From: an uncultured bacterium
GTDB lineage: Bacteria > Patescibacteriota > Minisyncoccia > Phycocordibacterales > GWA1-40-21
Direction of reading: 5' to 3'
Assembly: GCA_903824735.1 (NCBI GenBank)
Contig: CAIJXO010000026.1
Location: forward strand, 1 to 14,254
DNA: 14,254 nt
Shown: piece after piece, positions 9,034 through 13,873 of the stretch
Layout of the letters: each line of letters starts with the position of its first letter
Position numbering within the stretch: position 1 is the stretch's first letter
The notes under the pieces: model-generated
Database searches by the model: none
Told to the model about the DNA's origin: nothing
The model's input: the letters and a program-made list of their open reading frames with translations, nothing else
Translations under genes and position numbers: made by a program

Positions 9034-10758
9034 TTACATTCTTTTTGGCACCTTTATACCAAGCAGATTAAGGCCGTTTTGCATGACGGTCAAAAAAGCG
9101 GAAGTTAGAGCAACTTTATAAGGAGAAGTCGAATCAGTCTTATCGACAATCTTACCTTGGGCATAGAAAGTGCTAAATTCGCTAGCCAACTGTGTCAGGT
9201 ATAGAGCCAAATAATGCGGTGCATATTCCTTCCCCGCCCTTTCGACGATTTCTGGAAAGCGATAAATAATTTTCTCAAGATTTGAAATATCTGAATTTAC
9301 TTTTTGAAAATTAGCCTTAACTTTTTCTTCTTTCGCTTTTACAAGTATCGACATGGCACGGACACAAGAATATTGAAGATATGGACCGGAGTCACCCTCA
9401 AAAGAAATAGATTTATCGAAATCGAAAATAATATCTCCGCCTGGAGCTTGTTTCAAAATTGAATACCGGACCGCTCCCACGGTAACTATCTCAGCCACTT
9501 CGGCTTTATCTTTATCAGACATTTCCCGCTCCTTCATCTTTTCTAAAATATTTTCTTTGACTTGCTCAAGTAGAGAAATACCAGTGATCACATTGCCCTT
9601 TCTCGACGACATTTTCCCCGAAGTAAAGCGCAGCATTCCATGACCAATATGAATTGTCTTATCTTTTACCTGTGGTCTCAGTAATCCAAGAACAACTAAC
9701 AAGACTTTGAAATAATCATTCTGTTCGTTACCGGTAATAATGACTGATTTATCGAAATTGTATAATTTTGATTTCTTTACCCCAAGTCCAAGCTCTTTAG
9801 CTTCATATGTCGGCACACCTTTAGAGTTAACAAAAACTCTAGTATGCAGATTGTGATTTTCACCCTTAAAAATCAGCGCCCCCTCACTCTTTTCAAGAAT
9901 GCCGCGTTCGAGACCCTCATTGACCGCCTTAAGAGCATCAGTAATAACTTCACTTTCCCAGAAATTTCGCTTGAATTTTGTATCCAAACGTTTAAATATT
10001 TCTTGGAAATGTTCAATGCTTACTTTTCTGCCCCACGCATATAGTTTATTTATCTCCTTATCCGCACCCTCAAAAATCGTCCTATTTAGATTGTCTATTT
10101 CAATTTTAGCTTCGGGGATAGTTTCATAAGCGGTCGAACCATCGACATATGATTTAGCCCAAAAAGATAGCTGCTGAGAAGAGCTTAGTTTTTTAATTGA
10201 GGCTACTTCATCCTTACGTTTCAAGACCGTGTAAATAGATTTGGCGACATGAAGACCGACATCGCCACCGTATGAAACACGAATAATCTTGGAGCCAAAA
10301 GCTTCAATTATTCTCGAGGTCGCTTCACCAATCGAATTGCTCATCAAATGTCCGATATGAAACTCCTTGAACGGATTTGGATCTGTATATTCAACTATTG
10401 TCTTCTGACCTTTAAGAATTTTATTCTGCCCAAACTTTTTTCCTTTCTTAATAATCTCCTTAGTCTGAGACTCGAAAAATTTATCAGTTAAATAGAAATT
10501 GATGAACCCTGGACCAGCTACTTCAATTTTAGAAATATCTTTTGATTTTAACTGATCAATTTTATCAGCGAGACTTTTAGCAAACTCGACTGGATTCTGT
10601 TTTATCTTTCGCGCCAAGATCAGTGCCACGTTTGTCGAATAATCACCATGCGAAAGTTCGTCTGGGTGTTCGACAGAAAAAGCGGGTAAATCTTTGGCCT
10701 CAAAACCAAGTTCAGCTAGAGCCTTACTTATTAAACTGGAAATATCGTCTTTGATCAT
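9034..10758 (-). CDS. argS: Arginine--tRNA ligase
   Basis: This class I synthetase charges tRNA-Arg and, as is usual for the family, needs the tRNA for amino-acid activation. It is 574 residues, the normal length. The N-terminal Add-1 (tRNA D-loop recognition) domain covers about 1-110, with SHGDYSTNVALILAR at 36-50. The catalytic entry is EYTDPNPFKEFHIGH (123-137), with the HIGH motif at 134-137. The KMSKS loop is K382-M-S-S-R-K-G-N389, the variant found in many bacterial ArgRS. The DALR anticodon-binding domain occupies the C-terminal about 130 residues (SGPYLQYSCVRAMSIL onward) and ends NGLNLLGIKVPKRM, as expected. The gene follows the toxin gene by 36 bases with no terminator between them, and precedes ileS by 22 bases. 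No clear ribosome binding site is visible before the ATG. Confidence 0.96.
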   Translation of the reverse strand: MIKDDISSLISKALAELGFEAKDLPAFSVEHPDELSHGDYSTNVALILARKIKQNPVEFAKSLADKIDQLKSKDISKIEVAGPGFINFYLTDKFFESQTKEIIKKGKKFGQNKILKGQKTIVEYTDPNPFKEFHIGHLMSNSIGEATSRIIEAFGSKIIRVSYGGDVGLHVAKSIYTVLKRKDEVASIKKLSSSQQLSFWAKSYVDGSTAYETIPEAKIEIDNLNRTIFEGADKEINKLYAWGRKVSIEHFQEIFKRLDTKFKRNFWESEVITDALKAVNEGLERGILEKSEGALIFKGENHNLHTRVFVNSKGVPTYEAKELGLGVKKSKLYNFDKSVIITGNEQNDYFKVLLVVLGLLRPQVKDKTIHIGHGMLRFTSGKMSSRKGNVITGISLLEQVKENILEKMKEREMSDKDKAEVAEIVTVGAVRYSILKQAPGGDIIFDFDKSISFEGDSGPYLQYSCVRAMSILVKAKEEKVKANFQKVNSDISNLEKIIYRFPEIVERAGKEYAPHYLALYLTQLASEFSTFYAQGKIVDKTDSTSPYKVALTSAFLTVMQNGLNLLGIKVPKRM

Positions 10759-10794
10759 TTAGTTCTTACATAATAACATAAAAAGACGCTTTAT

Positions 10795-11055
10795 TTATCT
10801 ATAAATATCGTGATTGCCAATCTGAAGCAGGGCTACTTCGTTTGCAGACAAGTATTTAAAGACGATACGTATTTCATAATTCACCGAAAAACTATACAAG
10901 TGTTTGAGCGCACCATGAAGTTTATGAACCCTTAGTTGCTTGTGGTATCTGGGATCACGAAATATATTAATTTTTTCCTGAATTTCATTTTGCAAATCTA
11001 CTTCTAGTTCGTCGAAAATTCGAACGAAAGAAGGCTGATAGCCAATTTTTAACAT
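10795..11055 (-). CDS. RelE/ParE superfamily toxin
   Basis: An 86-residue basic protein with the RelE/ParE fold pattern. An amphipathic helical hairpin (about 10-33, FVRIFDELEVDLQNEIQEKI) is followed by KQLRVHKLHGALKHLYSFSV (39-58), a strand YEIRIVFKYL (60-69) and a final ALLQIGNHDIYR (75-86). The 'kLhG.l.g..s..v...yRi.y' and 'll.iG.Hd.iY' pieces are typical of YafQ/RelE-like ribonuclease toxins. R63 and H82 are the likely functional residues, by analogy only. It starts three bases after the antitoxin stop, the usual antitoxin-first arrangement. Whether it cleaves mRNA (RelE-like) or poisons gyrase (ParE-like) cannot be told from the sequence. The YafQ-like C-terminus leans towards RNase. Confidence 0.85.
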   Translation of the reverse strand: MLKIGYQPSFVRIFDELEVDLQNEIQEKINIFRDPRYHKQLRVHKLHGALKHLYSFSVNYEIRIVFKYLSANEVALLQIGNHDIYR

Positions 11056-11058
11056 GGC

Positions 11059-11268
11059 CTATTTTAGCTTTTTTACCAAAGTTCGCAAGTCCCCATGTAA
11101 AGTCGGCTCTTTCTCCGCCCTAAGGACAGCTTCTACCGCTTCCTCTTCAGACATCCGACGCAAAGCTTTACGCACGACGTCGGCTTTATTCGCCGCTTCG
11201 CCACTTTTGACCATTTGATCAATAAATCTTTCTAAATCTGGGGTTAATGGGACTGATATAGTGCTCAT
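11059..11268 (-). CDS. Ribbon-helix-helix (CopG/ParD-like) antitoxin
   Basis: A 69-residue protein beginning MSTISVPLTPDLERFIDQMV. The strand TISVPLT (3-9), helix PDLERFIDQMVKSG and helix KADVVRKALRRM form the ribbon-helix-helix DNA-binding unit. The charged tail (EEEAVEAVLRAEKEP then LHGDLRTLVKKLK) should wrap the toxin. An in-frame ATG 13 codons upstream exists, but I prefer the inner one: the outer start would lie inside the promoter/operator, and the family N-terminus begins with the strand. As in related modules, the antitoxin probably represses its own promoter and neutralises the adjacent RelE/ParE-type toxin. No strong ribosome binding site precedes the ATG. Confidence 0.85.
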   Translation of the reverse strand: MSTISVPLTPDLERFIDQMVKSGEAANKADVVRKALRRMSEEEAVEAVLRAEKEPTLHGDLRTLVKKLK

Positions 11269-11274
11269 GTGATT

Positions 11275-11306
11275 TGTATGATTATTTAATATGATATTAT
11301 CATACA
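11275..11306. promoter_or_regulatory. Putative antitoxin operator (repeated TATGAT half-sites)
   Basis: Three copies of a TATGAT half-site lie within 32 bases: 11277-11282, 11290-11295 and, inverted, 11299-11304. The last two form a perfect odd 15-base palindrome (11290-11304). The outer copies form an eight-base inverted repeat, TGTATGAT (11275-11282) and ATCATACA (11299-11306). Ribbon-helix-helix antitoxins bind such short repeated half-sites, and the array covers the -10 and start site. The binding role is inferred from position. Confidence 0.55.
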
Positions 11307-11327
11307 TAATACAGGAAAAGGATGCAA
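11299..11327 (-). promoter_or_regulatory. Putative sigma70 promoter of the toxin-antitoxin module
   Basis: On the minus strand, TTGCAT (11327-11322) is followed by exactly 17 bases and TATGAT (11304-11299). The -10 matches five of six consensus bases and the -35 three of six. Transcription would start near 11292, leaving about 24 bases of leader before the antitoxin ATG. It overlaps the inverted repeats described for the operator, as expected for an autoregulated module. Confidence 0.5.
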
Positions 11328-11347
11328 GCTTAAAAGCAATGATGTAT

Positions 11348-11399
11348 AAAAGAAACTAACCCCCGGTTCGTTGCAACTTGCGTCGCATTGAACCGAGGG
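11348..11399 (-). terminator. Intrinsic terminator of the 228-residue orphan gene
   Basis: Read on the minus strand, CCCTCGGTTC (11399-11390) pairs with GAACCGGGGG (11369-11360) over ten bases with one U-G wobble. Inside it, a two-by-two internal loop leads to a six-base stem TGCGAC/GTTGCA capped by a GCAA tetraloop of the GNRA type. The stem is followed by TTAGTTTCTTTT. It lies about 50 bases past the stop of the orphan gene and insulates it from the toxin-antitoxin operon. Confidence 0.85.
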
Positions 11400-11448
11400 C
11401 CAGAGTATCCGAGAGACACAGGATCAGGCTAGCGCCTTCGCCAAAGTG

Positions 11449-12135
11449 TCAGAGGAGCTTGAGAACCGAAGAATTGCGAGAGAACACCTGGGAGCCAGCA
11501 TTCCACTCACCCGGATATTTGACGGAGGACGAGCGAACGTCCCAGCCATCGTCACTCCAGCGCACGCGCACCGCCCGCAGCACACCAGCCGATTTTTCGA
11601 CGTAGAAGATGTTCGCCTGACCATCGGTCAGAAGAACACCCGGTTCGCCATTCGGCTGTTGTGCCATCAGACTTTTGACTGCTGGCATATCCGTCTTGTA
11701 GACCGGGCGGAGCTCAGTGAGAATCGGCCGATCAGCAGAACGCTTCAGCAGCCTACGTGCCGAGACTGCATAGCCATCGCGCGGGACGACGACTTGGCTC
11801 CCGAATTCGTCACGGACGGAGTCCGAGACGAATGAGATCTTCACCTTGGCTGTAAGGCTGGTATCGACCTGGAAGTGATCCTTCATGCCGAAGGCCTCCT
11901 GCAGAGCAGGAATCCGAATTTCGTCGTTGACGAGCTCCAGGATCTTGGCGACGGTTTTATCCACCTTCTTCGTTACCGCCGCGACCCGAGTCCGCACGCC
12001 AGCCTTGAAAATCCCGATGGCCTCCTTCGGATTGAAGATGACCCACTGGGCCTCCTCTGTCGTAAGACCGTCGAAATGTTCTTGGTGCTCGACAAGCGTC
12101 CCCGCGAGCTTAGGAATCTGATTTTTAGTTGCCAT
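11449..12135 (-). CDS. Orphan soluble protein, 228 residues (function unknown)
   Basis: I do not recognise a named domain. The ATG at 12135 gives MATKNQIPKLAGTLVEHQEH and is preceded by AGGAG at 12148-12144, eight bases away, the best ribosome binding site in the window. An upstream in-frame ATG at 12168 would add 11 residues but has no such site. The N-terminal half is helical and charged (EEAQWVIFNPKEAIGIFKAG, then TKKVDKTVAKILELV). The middle holds VKISFVSDSVRDEFGS and RDGYAVSARRLLKRS. The C-terminal part is beta-like, with GEPGVLLTDGQANIFYVEKS, VRWSDDGWDVRSSSV and SQVFSRNSS. There is no signal peptide, membrane segment or cysteine-rich motif. The gene has its own strong promoter and terminator. 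Its GC content and codon use are visibly higher than those of the flanking genes, which suggests transfer or a distinct expression class. My impression, unverified, is that related proteins occur in other Patescibacteria. Confidence 0.85.
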   Translation of the reverse strand: MATKNQIPKLAGTLVEHQEHFDGLTTEEAQWVIFNPKEAIGIFKAGVRTRVAAVTKKVDKTVAKILELVNDEIRIPALQEAFGMKDHFQVDTSLTAKVKISFVSDSVRDEFGSQVVVPRDGYAVSARRLLKRSADRPILTELRPVYKTDMPAVKSLMAQQPNGEPGVLLTDGQANIFYVEKSAGVLRAVRVRWSDDGWDVRSSSVKYPGEWNAGSQVFSRNSSVLKLL

Positions 12136-12188
12136 TTTGGCATCTCCTATTTTTTCAGATTTCTGCATACTGTCTCGAAACGTTGTGT

Positions 12189-12242
12189 TTCGCCACAGCT
12201 TTATAGATACTTAATCAAAAATACCCACAAAGCTGTGGCGAA
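12189..12242 (-). repeat. 14-bp inverted repeat in the leader of the orphan gene
   Basis: The arm TTCGCCACAGCTTT (12189-12202) is perfectly complementary to AAAGCTGTGGCGAA (12229-12242), enclosing 26 bases. It would form a hairpin in the 5' leader of the 228-residue gene, about 55 bases before the ATG. In the minus-strand RNA the first arm can alternatively fold locally as CCACA-GCTT-TGTGG followed by GTATTTTT, a small terminator-like hairpin. GCGAATTCGC (12238-12247) is an additional ten-base palindrome overlapping the repeat. Any regulatory switching is speculative. Confidence 0.6.
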
Positions 12243-12265
12243 TTCGCAACTATGTAAAAGTTCTA

Positions 12266-12290
12266 GTCTAGGGGTATTATACACCTAGAC
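12266..12290. promoter_or_regulatory. Palindromic operator candidate over the orphan-gene -10
   Basis: A 25-base odd palindrome centred on 12278, with 11 of 12 positions paired. The left half is GTCTAGGGGTAT and the right half ATACACCTAGAC, with one mismatch. It covers the -10 hexamer of the orphan-gene promoter, the classic position for a repressor. The cognate regulator is not identifiable; the orphan protein itself is one possibility. Confidence 0.55.
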
Positions 12291-12304
12291 GGCCTAAAAG
12301 TCAA
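12276..12304 (-). promoter_or_regulatory. Strong sigma70-type promoter of the 228-residue gene
   Basis: On the minus strand, TTGACT (12304-12299) is separated by exactly 17 bases from TATAAT (12281-12276). That is 5/6 and 6/6 of consensus with ideal spacing. Transcription would begin around 12269, giving a leader of about 134 bases before the ATG at 12135. It is the best promoter in the window. Confidence 0.8.
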
Positions 12305-12361
12305 GGGGTCGTAATGTATCATGAGCTTGTCATCACTTTTGTATGATCTTTCCATTTTAGG

Positions 12362-12391
12362 TTGAGTTTTCGGGGTGCTTTATCATATAAT
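12362..12391 (+). promoter_or_regulatory. Plus-strand promoter reading into the structured RNA
   Basis: TTGAGT (12362-12367), an 18-base spacer and a perfect TATAAT (12386-12391). The predicted start is about 12397-12399, the first bases of the long closing helix of the structured segment downstream. It diverges from the promoter of the 228-residue gene, the two -35 elements being about 57 bases apart. I see nothing else in 12305-12361. Confidence 0.6.
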
Positions 12392-12397
12392 GTCAGT

Positions 12398-12769
12398 GTT
12401 TCGTTCTTTGAAATGCTAGTGGAACGAGTGGGGAACCTACTTAAGTTTAGGAGTTAAGACTTTTCACTCTCCCCATCAGGATTTTATGAGTCTTGATGGG
12501 GAGCAGTGTAAAAGTCGACTCCTATTTAAAAGCTTAGTAGCCAAATTCATACATGAACGAGAACACAACATTAAAAAAAGGTTCTAGTATCGCGCACTGG
12601 ATTAGTTTACGAAATCTTCCTAGGATGAAGATAAAGAAACGTGGATACATTGGCGGATGCATACTCATCCGTTATGTTATAACAGTTGATGGTCAGATTT
12701 ATTTTATACAAAATAATTAATAACCATTGGAACTAATCTATACTCCACTAGCATTTCAAAGAACGAAGC
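12398..12769 (+). ncRNA. Candidate large structured non-coding RNA, unassigned family
   Basis: The ends are perfectly complementary: 12400-12423 pairs with 12744-12767 over 24 base pairs, extended by a G-U and a G-C pair to 12398/12769. Inside this closing helix P1 are two branches. P2 is a long hairpin (12437-12540) made of CTAC/GTAG, TAAG/CTTA, AGGAGT/ACTCCT, GACTTTT/AAAAGTC, CAC/GTG and CCCCATCA/TGATGGGG plus further pairs, with small internal loops and a five-base apex. P3 (12598-12608 with 12730-12740, core GATTAGTT/AACTAATC) closes two small hairpins, ATCTTC/GAAGAT (12614-12632) and CGGATG/CATCCG (12654-12671). A promoter starts right at the 5' end. I find no RNase P, tmRNA or 6S signatures and no adjacent reverse transcriptase. 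Alternatives are a MITE-like element with 24-bp terminal inverted repeats, or a retron-like or other catalytic RNA. No clear U-rich terminator follows, so the 3' end is approximate. Confidence 0.6.
12553..12720 (+). CDS. Possible 55-residue small ORF inside the structured segment
   Basis: An uninterrupted frame beginning MNENTTLKKGSSIAHWISLR and ending with GQIYFIQNN and a TAA stop. It is basic in the middle (PRMKIKKRG) with a short hydrophobic run (CILIRYVITV). No Shine-Dalgarno sequence precedes the ATG. The same bases form P3 and its two hairpins, which may be the real constraint here. I list it because it fills the 3' half of the structured element and could be a leader-type or element-encoded peptide. 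It is at least as likely to be chance. Confidence 0.2.
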   Translation: MNENTTLKKGSSIAHWISLRNLPRMKIKKRGYIGGCILIRYVITVDGQIYFIQNN

Positions 12770-12771
12770 CG

Positions 12772-12794
12772 TAACCCCAAAAAAGAGTGGGTTA
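12772..12794 (+). repeat. Small hairpin just after the structured segment
   Basis: TAACCC (12772-12777) pairs with GGGTTA (12789-12794) around an 11-base A-rich loop. No U-tract follows on the plus strand, so it is not a standard terminator, but it may mark the RNA 3' end. The stretch 12795-12882 after it is AT-rich and I see nothing further in it. Confidence 0.35.
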
Positions 12795-12882
12795 TCGAAT
12801 AATGTGAGGATATGAAGATTGTTAGTTATACAAAAATAGTCTAGTATGTGGGAATAATTATTGAATTTTGTCTTTCCGAATT

Positions 12883-12908
12883 AAACCCATTTTTCTTAAA
12901 ATGGGTTT
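12883..12908. repeat. Perfect 11-bp hairpin with four-base loop
   Basis: AAACCCATTTT (12883-12893) and AAAATGGGTTT (12898-12908) pair perfectly around TCTT. It lacks a clean U-tract beyond the stem on either strand. It may be a transcription end for the upstream RNA, or the left boundary of the GC-rich hairpin cluster that follows immediately. Confidence 0.6.
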
Positions 12909-12917
12909 CCGACCGAA

Positions 12918-13104
12918 GCCCCGCTTTTCCATACTGTTCAGATACCCCCGCGCTCAGAAAAAATCGGAATGGGCAAAGCGGGGCGAGGGCGCTCGGGATG
13001 CGAATACGTGGAGCATCCCGAGAGACGGAGGCTGACGAGCCGAGTCGGGGTCGCGGAATTTTTCAGCAGAAAAATATCCGTGACACGCCGAGTCTGCGAG
13101 GCGT
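12918..13104. repeat. GC-rich cluster of hairpins, repeat or structured RNA candidate
   Basis: Successive stems are packed into about 190 bases: GCCCCGCTTT/AAAGCGGGGC (12918-12927 with 12975-12984, extended by CCAT/ATGG); CTCGGGATGC/GCATCCCGAG (12992-13001 with 13013-13022); GGCT/AGCC (13030-13041); a 13-bp stem with one bulge and an AGCA loop (13052-13082); and ACGCC/GGCGT (13085-13104). The block is sharply more GC-rich than the flanking sequence. Two overlapping plus-strand frames are open through it (12848-13144 and 12969-13184). Their Arg/Ser/Pro/Gly-rich translations have no family features, so I treat them as by-products of composition. An intergenic repeat family or a non-coding RNA is most likely. 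My unverified impression is that comparable blocks recur in other Patescibacteria. Confidence 0.5.
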
Positions 13105-13180
13105 TACCCTTCAGGAAACATCGTCCGGATTCTGCTCAAAATAGTTTCGAACTTTGTCCAACAAACACCGCCCAAAAAAT

Positions 13181-13210
13181 TTAGTATCGAGCACGACCAG
13201 GGTGCACTAA
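13181..13210 (+). repeat. Bulged hairpin upstream of the methyltransferase gene
   Basis: TTAGT (13181-13185) and ACTAA (13206-13210), together with GCAC (13191-13194) and GTGC (13202-13205), form a stem with a five-base bulge (ATCGA) and a seven-base loop GACCAGG. It ends about 25 bases before the methyltransferase ATG, so it would sit in that gene's leader. It may be the right boundary of the GC-rich cluster. No promoter of good quality is visible between 13105 and 13234. Confidence 0.4.
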
Positions 13211-13234
13211 TGGGTCACCAAGTTAAGATAAAAA

Positions 13235-13816
13235 ATGACATCTGTAGATTCAGAGAAATTTGGAAACTATATTAAAACCCAAGAACAAGCTTGGTTGGAT
13301 ATATTTTCGACGTATATTCCAGAAGAAAAAACTATCAAAATAGGCAATGGCTTTGGTTATTTATCAGAGTTAGTAAGACCACTAACAAAAGAGCTGTCCG
13401 TTCTTGATATTAAAACTTACCCCTTAACTATTAATAAAGACGTGGTTCAAATTTATGATGGTCTTACTATTCCATACCCCGATAAGTCCTTTGATACCGC
13501 TATAATCGTTTTTACACTCCATCATATTCCTCAGAGTAGAAAGTATTTTCAAGAAATCATGAGAGTTACAAAGAAAAGGATCATTATCCTTGAAGAAACA
13601 TACGATAACATTTTTCAGAAATTACATCTTTACTATCGTGACTGGTTAATAAACAAAAAAGCAGAACAATCCTGTGGTCTCCATTGGAAAAGTTATTTTT
13701 CAAGAAAAGAATTGAATAGGCTCATCAAATCAAATAAACTTATAGAAATATATAGACTAACGAAAAAACACAAATCTTACTTCAAAGAATTAGCCATCTT
13801 GGACATTCACCCTTGA
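13235..13816 (+). CDS. Class I SAM-dependent methyltransferase (Methyltransf_11 type)
   Basis: A 193-residue protein with the Rossmann-fold methyltransferase order. The glycine-rich motif I is IKIGNGFGYLSELV (34-47), followed by the motif II strand LSVLDIK (54-60) with acidic D58. Next come YDGLTIPYPDKSFDTAIIVF (74-93) and LHHIPQSRKYFQEIMRV (95-111), the 'lpf.d.sFD.v....lhHi......l.E..RvlkpgG' signature. In motif I the usual acidic residue before G-x-G-x-G is lysine (K35), an unusual substitution. The C-terminal 70 residues (YYRDWLINKKAEQSCGLHWK onward) are basic and aromatic and may bind the acceptor. There is no membrane segment. The substrate is unknown. It is AT-rich, on the opposite strand to nearly everything else, and lacks a clear Shine-Dalgarno sequence. 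It converges on the next gene with 57 bases between their stops. Confidence 0.8.
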   Translation: MTSVDSEKFGNYIKTQEQAWLDIFSTYIPEEKTIKIGNGFGYLSELVRPLTKELSVLDIKTYPLTINKDVVQIYDGLTIPYPDKSFDTAIIVFTLHHIPQSRKYFQEIMRVTKKRIIILEETYDNIFQKLHLYYRDWLINKKAEQSCGLHWKSYFSRKELNRLIKSNKLIEIYRLTKKHKSYFKELAILDIHP

Positions 13817-13873
13817 TCTACATACCTCGCCTTCCCTCACTAAAATGTACTACAATACCTTTACAATAAAATT

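Noticed and set aside
11446..12288. Plus-strand open frames opposite the 228-residue gene
   Set aside because: They are antisense to a gene with a good promoter, ribosome site and terminator, and arise from its GC-rich codons.
12398..12769. RNase P RNA, tmRNA or 6S RNA identity for the structured segment
   Set aside because: I see none of the conserved RNase P P4 bases, no tRNA-like TTCGA arm or CCA end with tag frame, and the length and branching do not fit 6S.
12398..12769. Retron msr-msd RNA with a1/a2 inverted repeats
   Set aside because: Paired ends and a long hairpin are reminiscent of a retron, but no reverse transcriptase gene lies anywhere in the window.
12769..12882. Rho-independent terminator for the structured RNA
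   Set aside because: A six-base hairpin (12772-12794) exists but no U-tract follows on the plus strand.
12848..13184. Two overlapping plus-strand open frames (98 and 71 residues)
   Set aside because: They overlap in different frames through GC-rich hairpins and their translations show no domain features. Composition explains them better.
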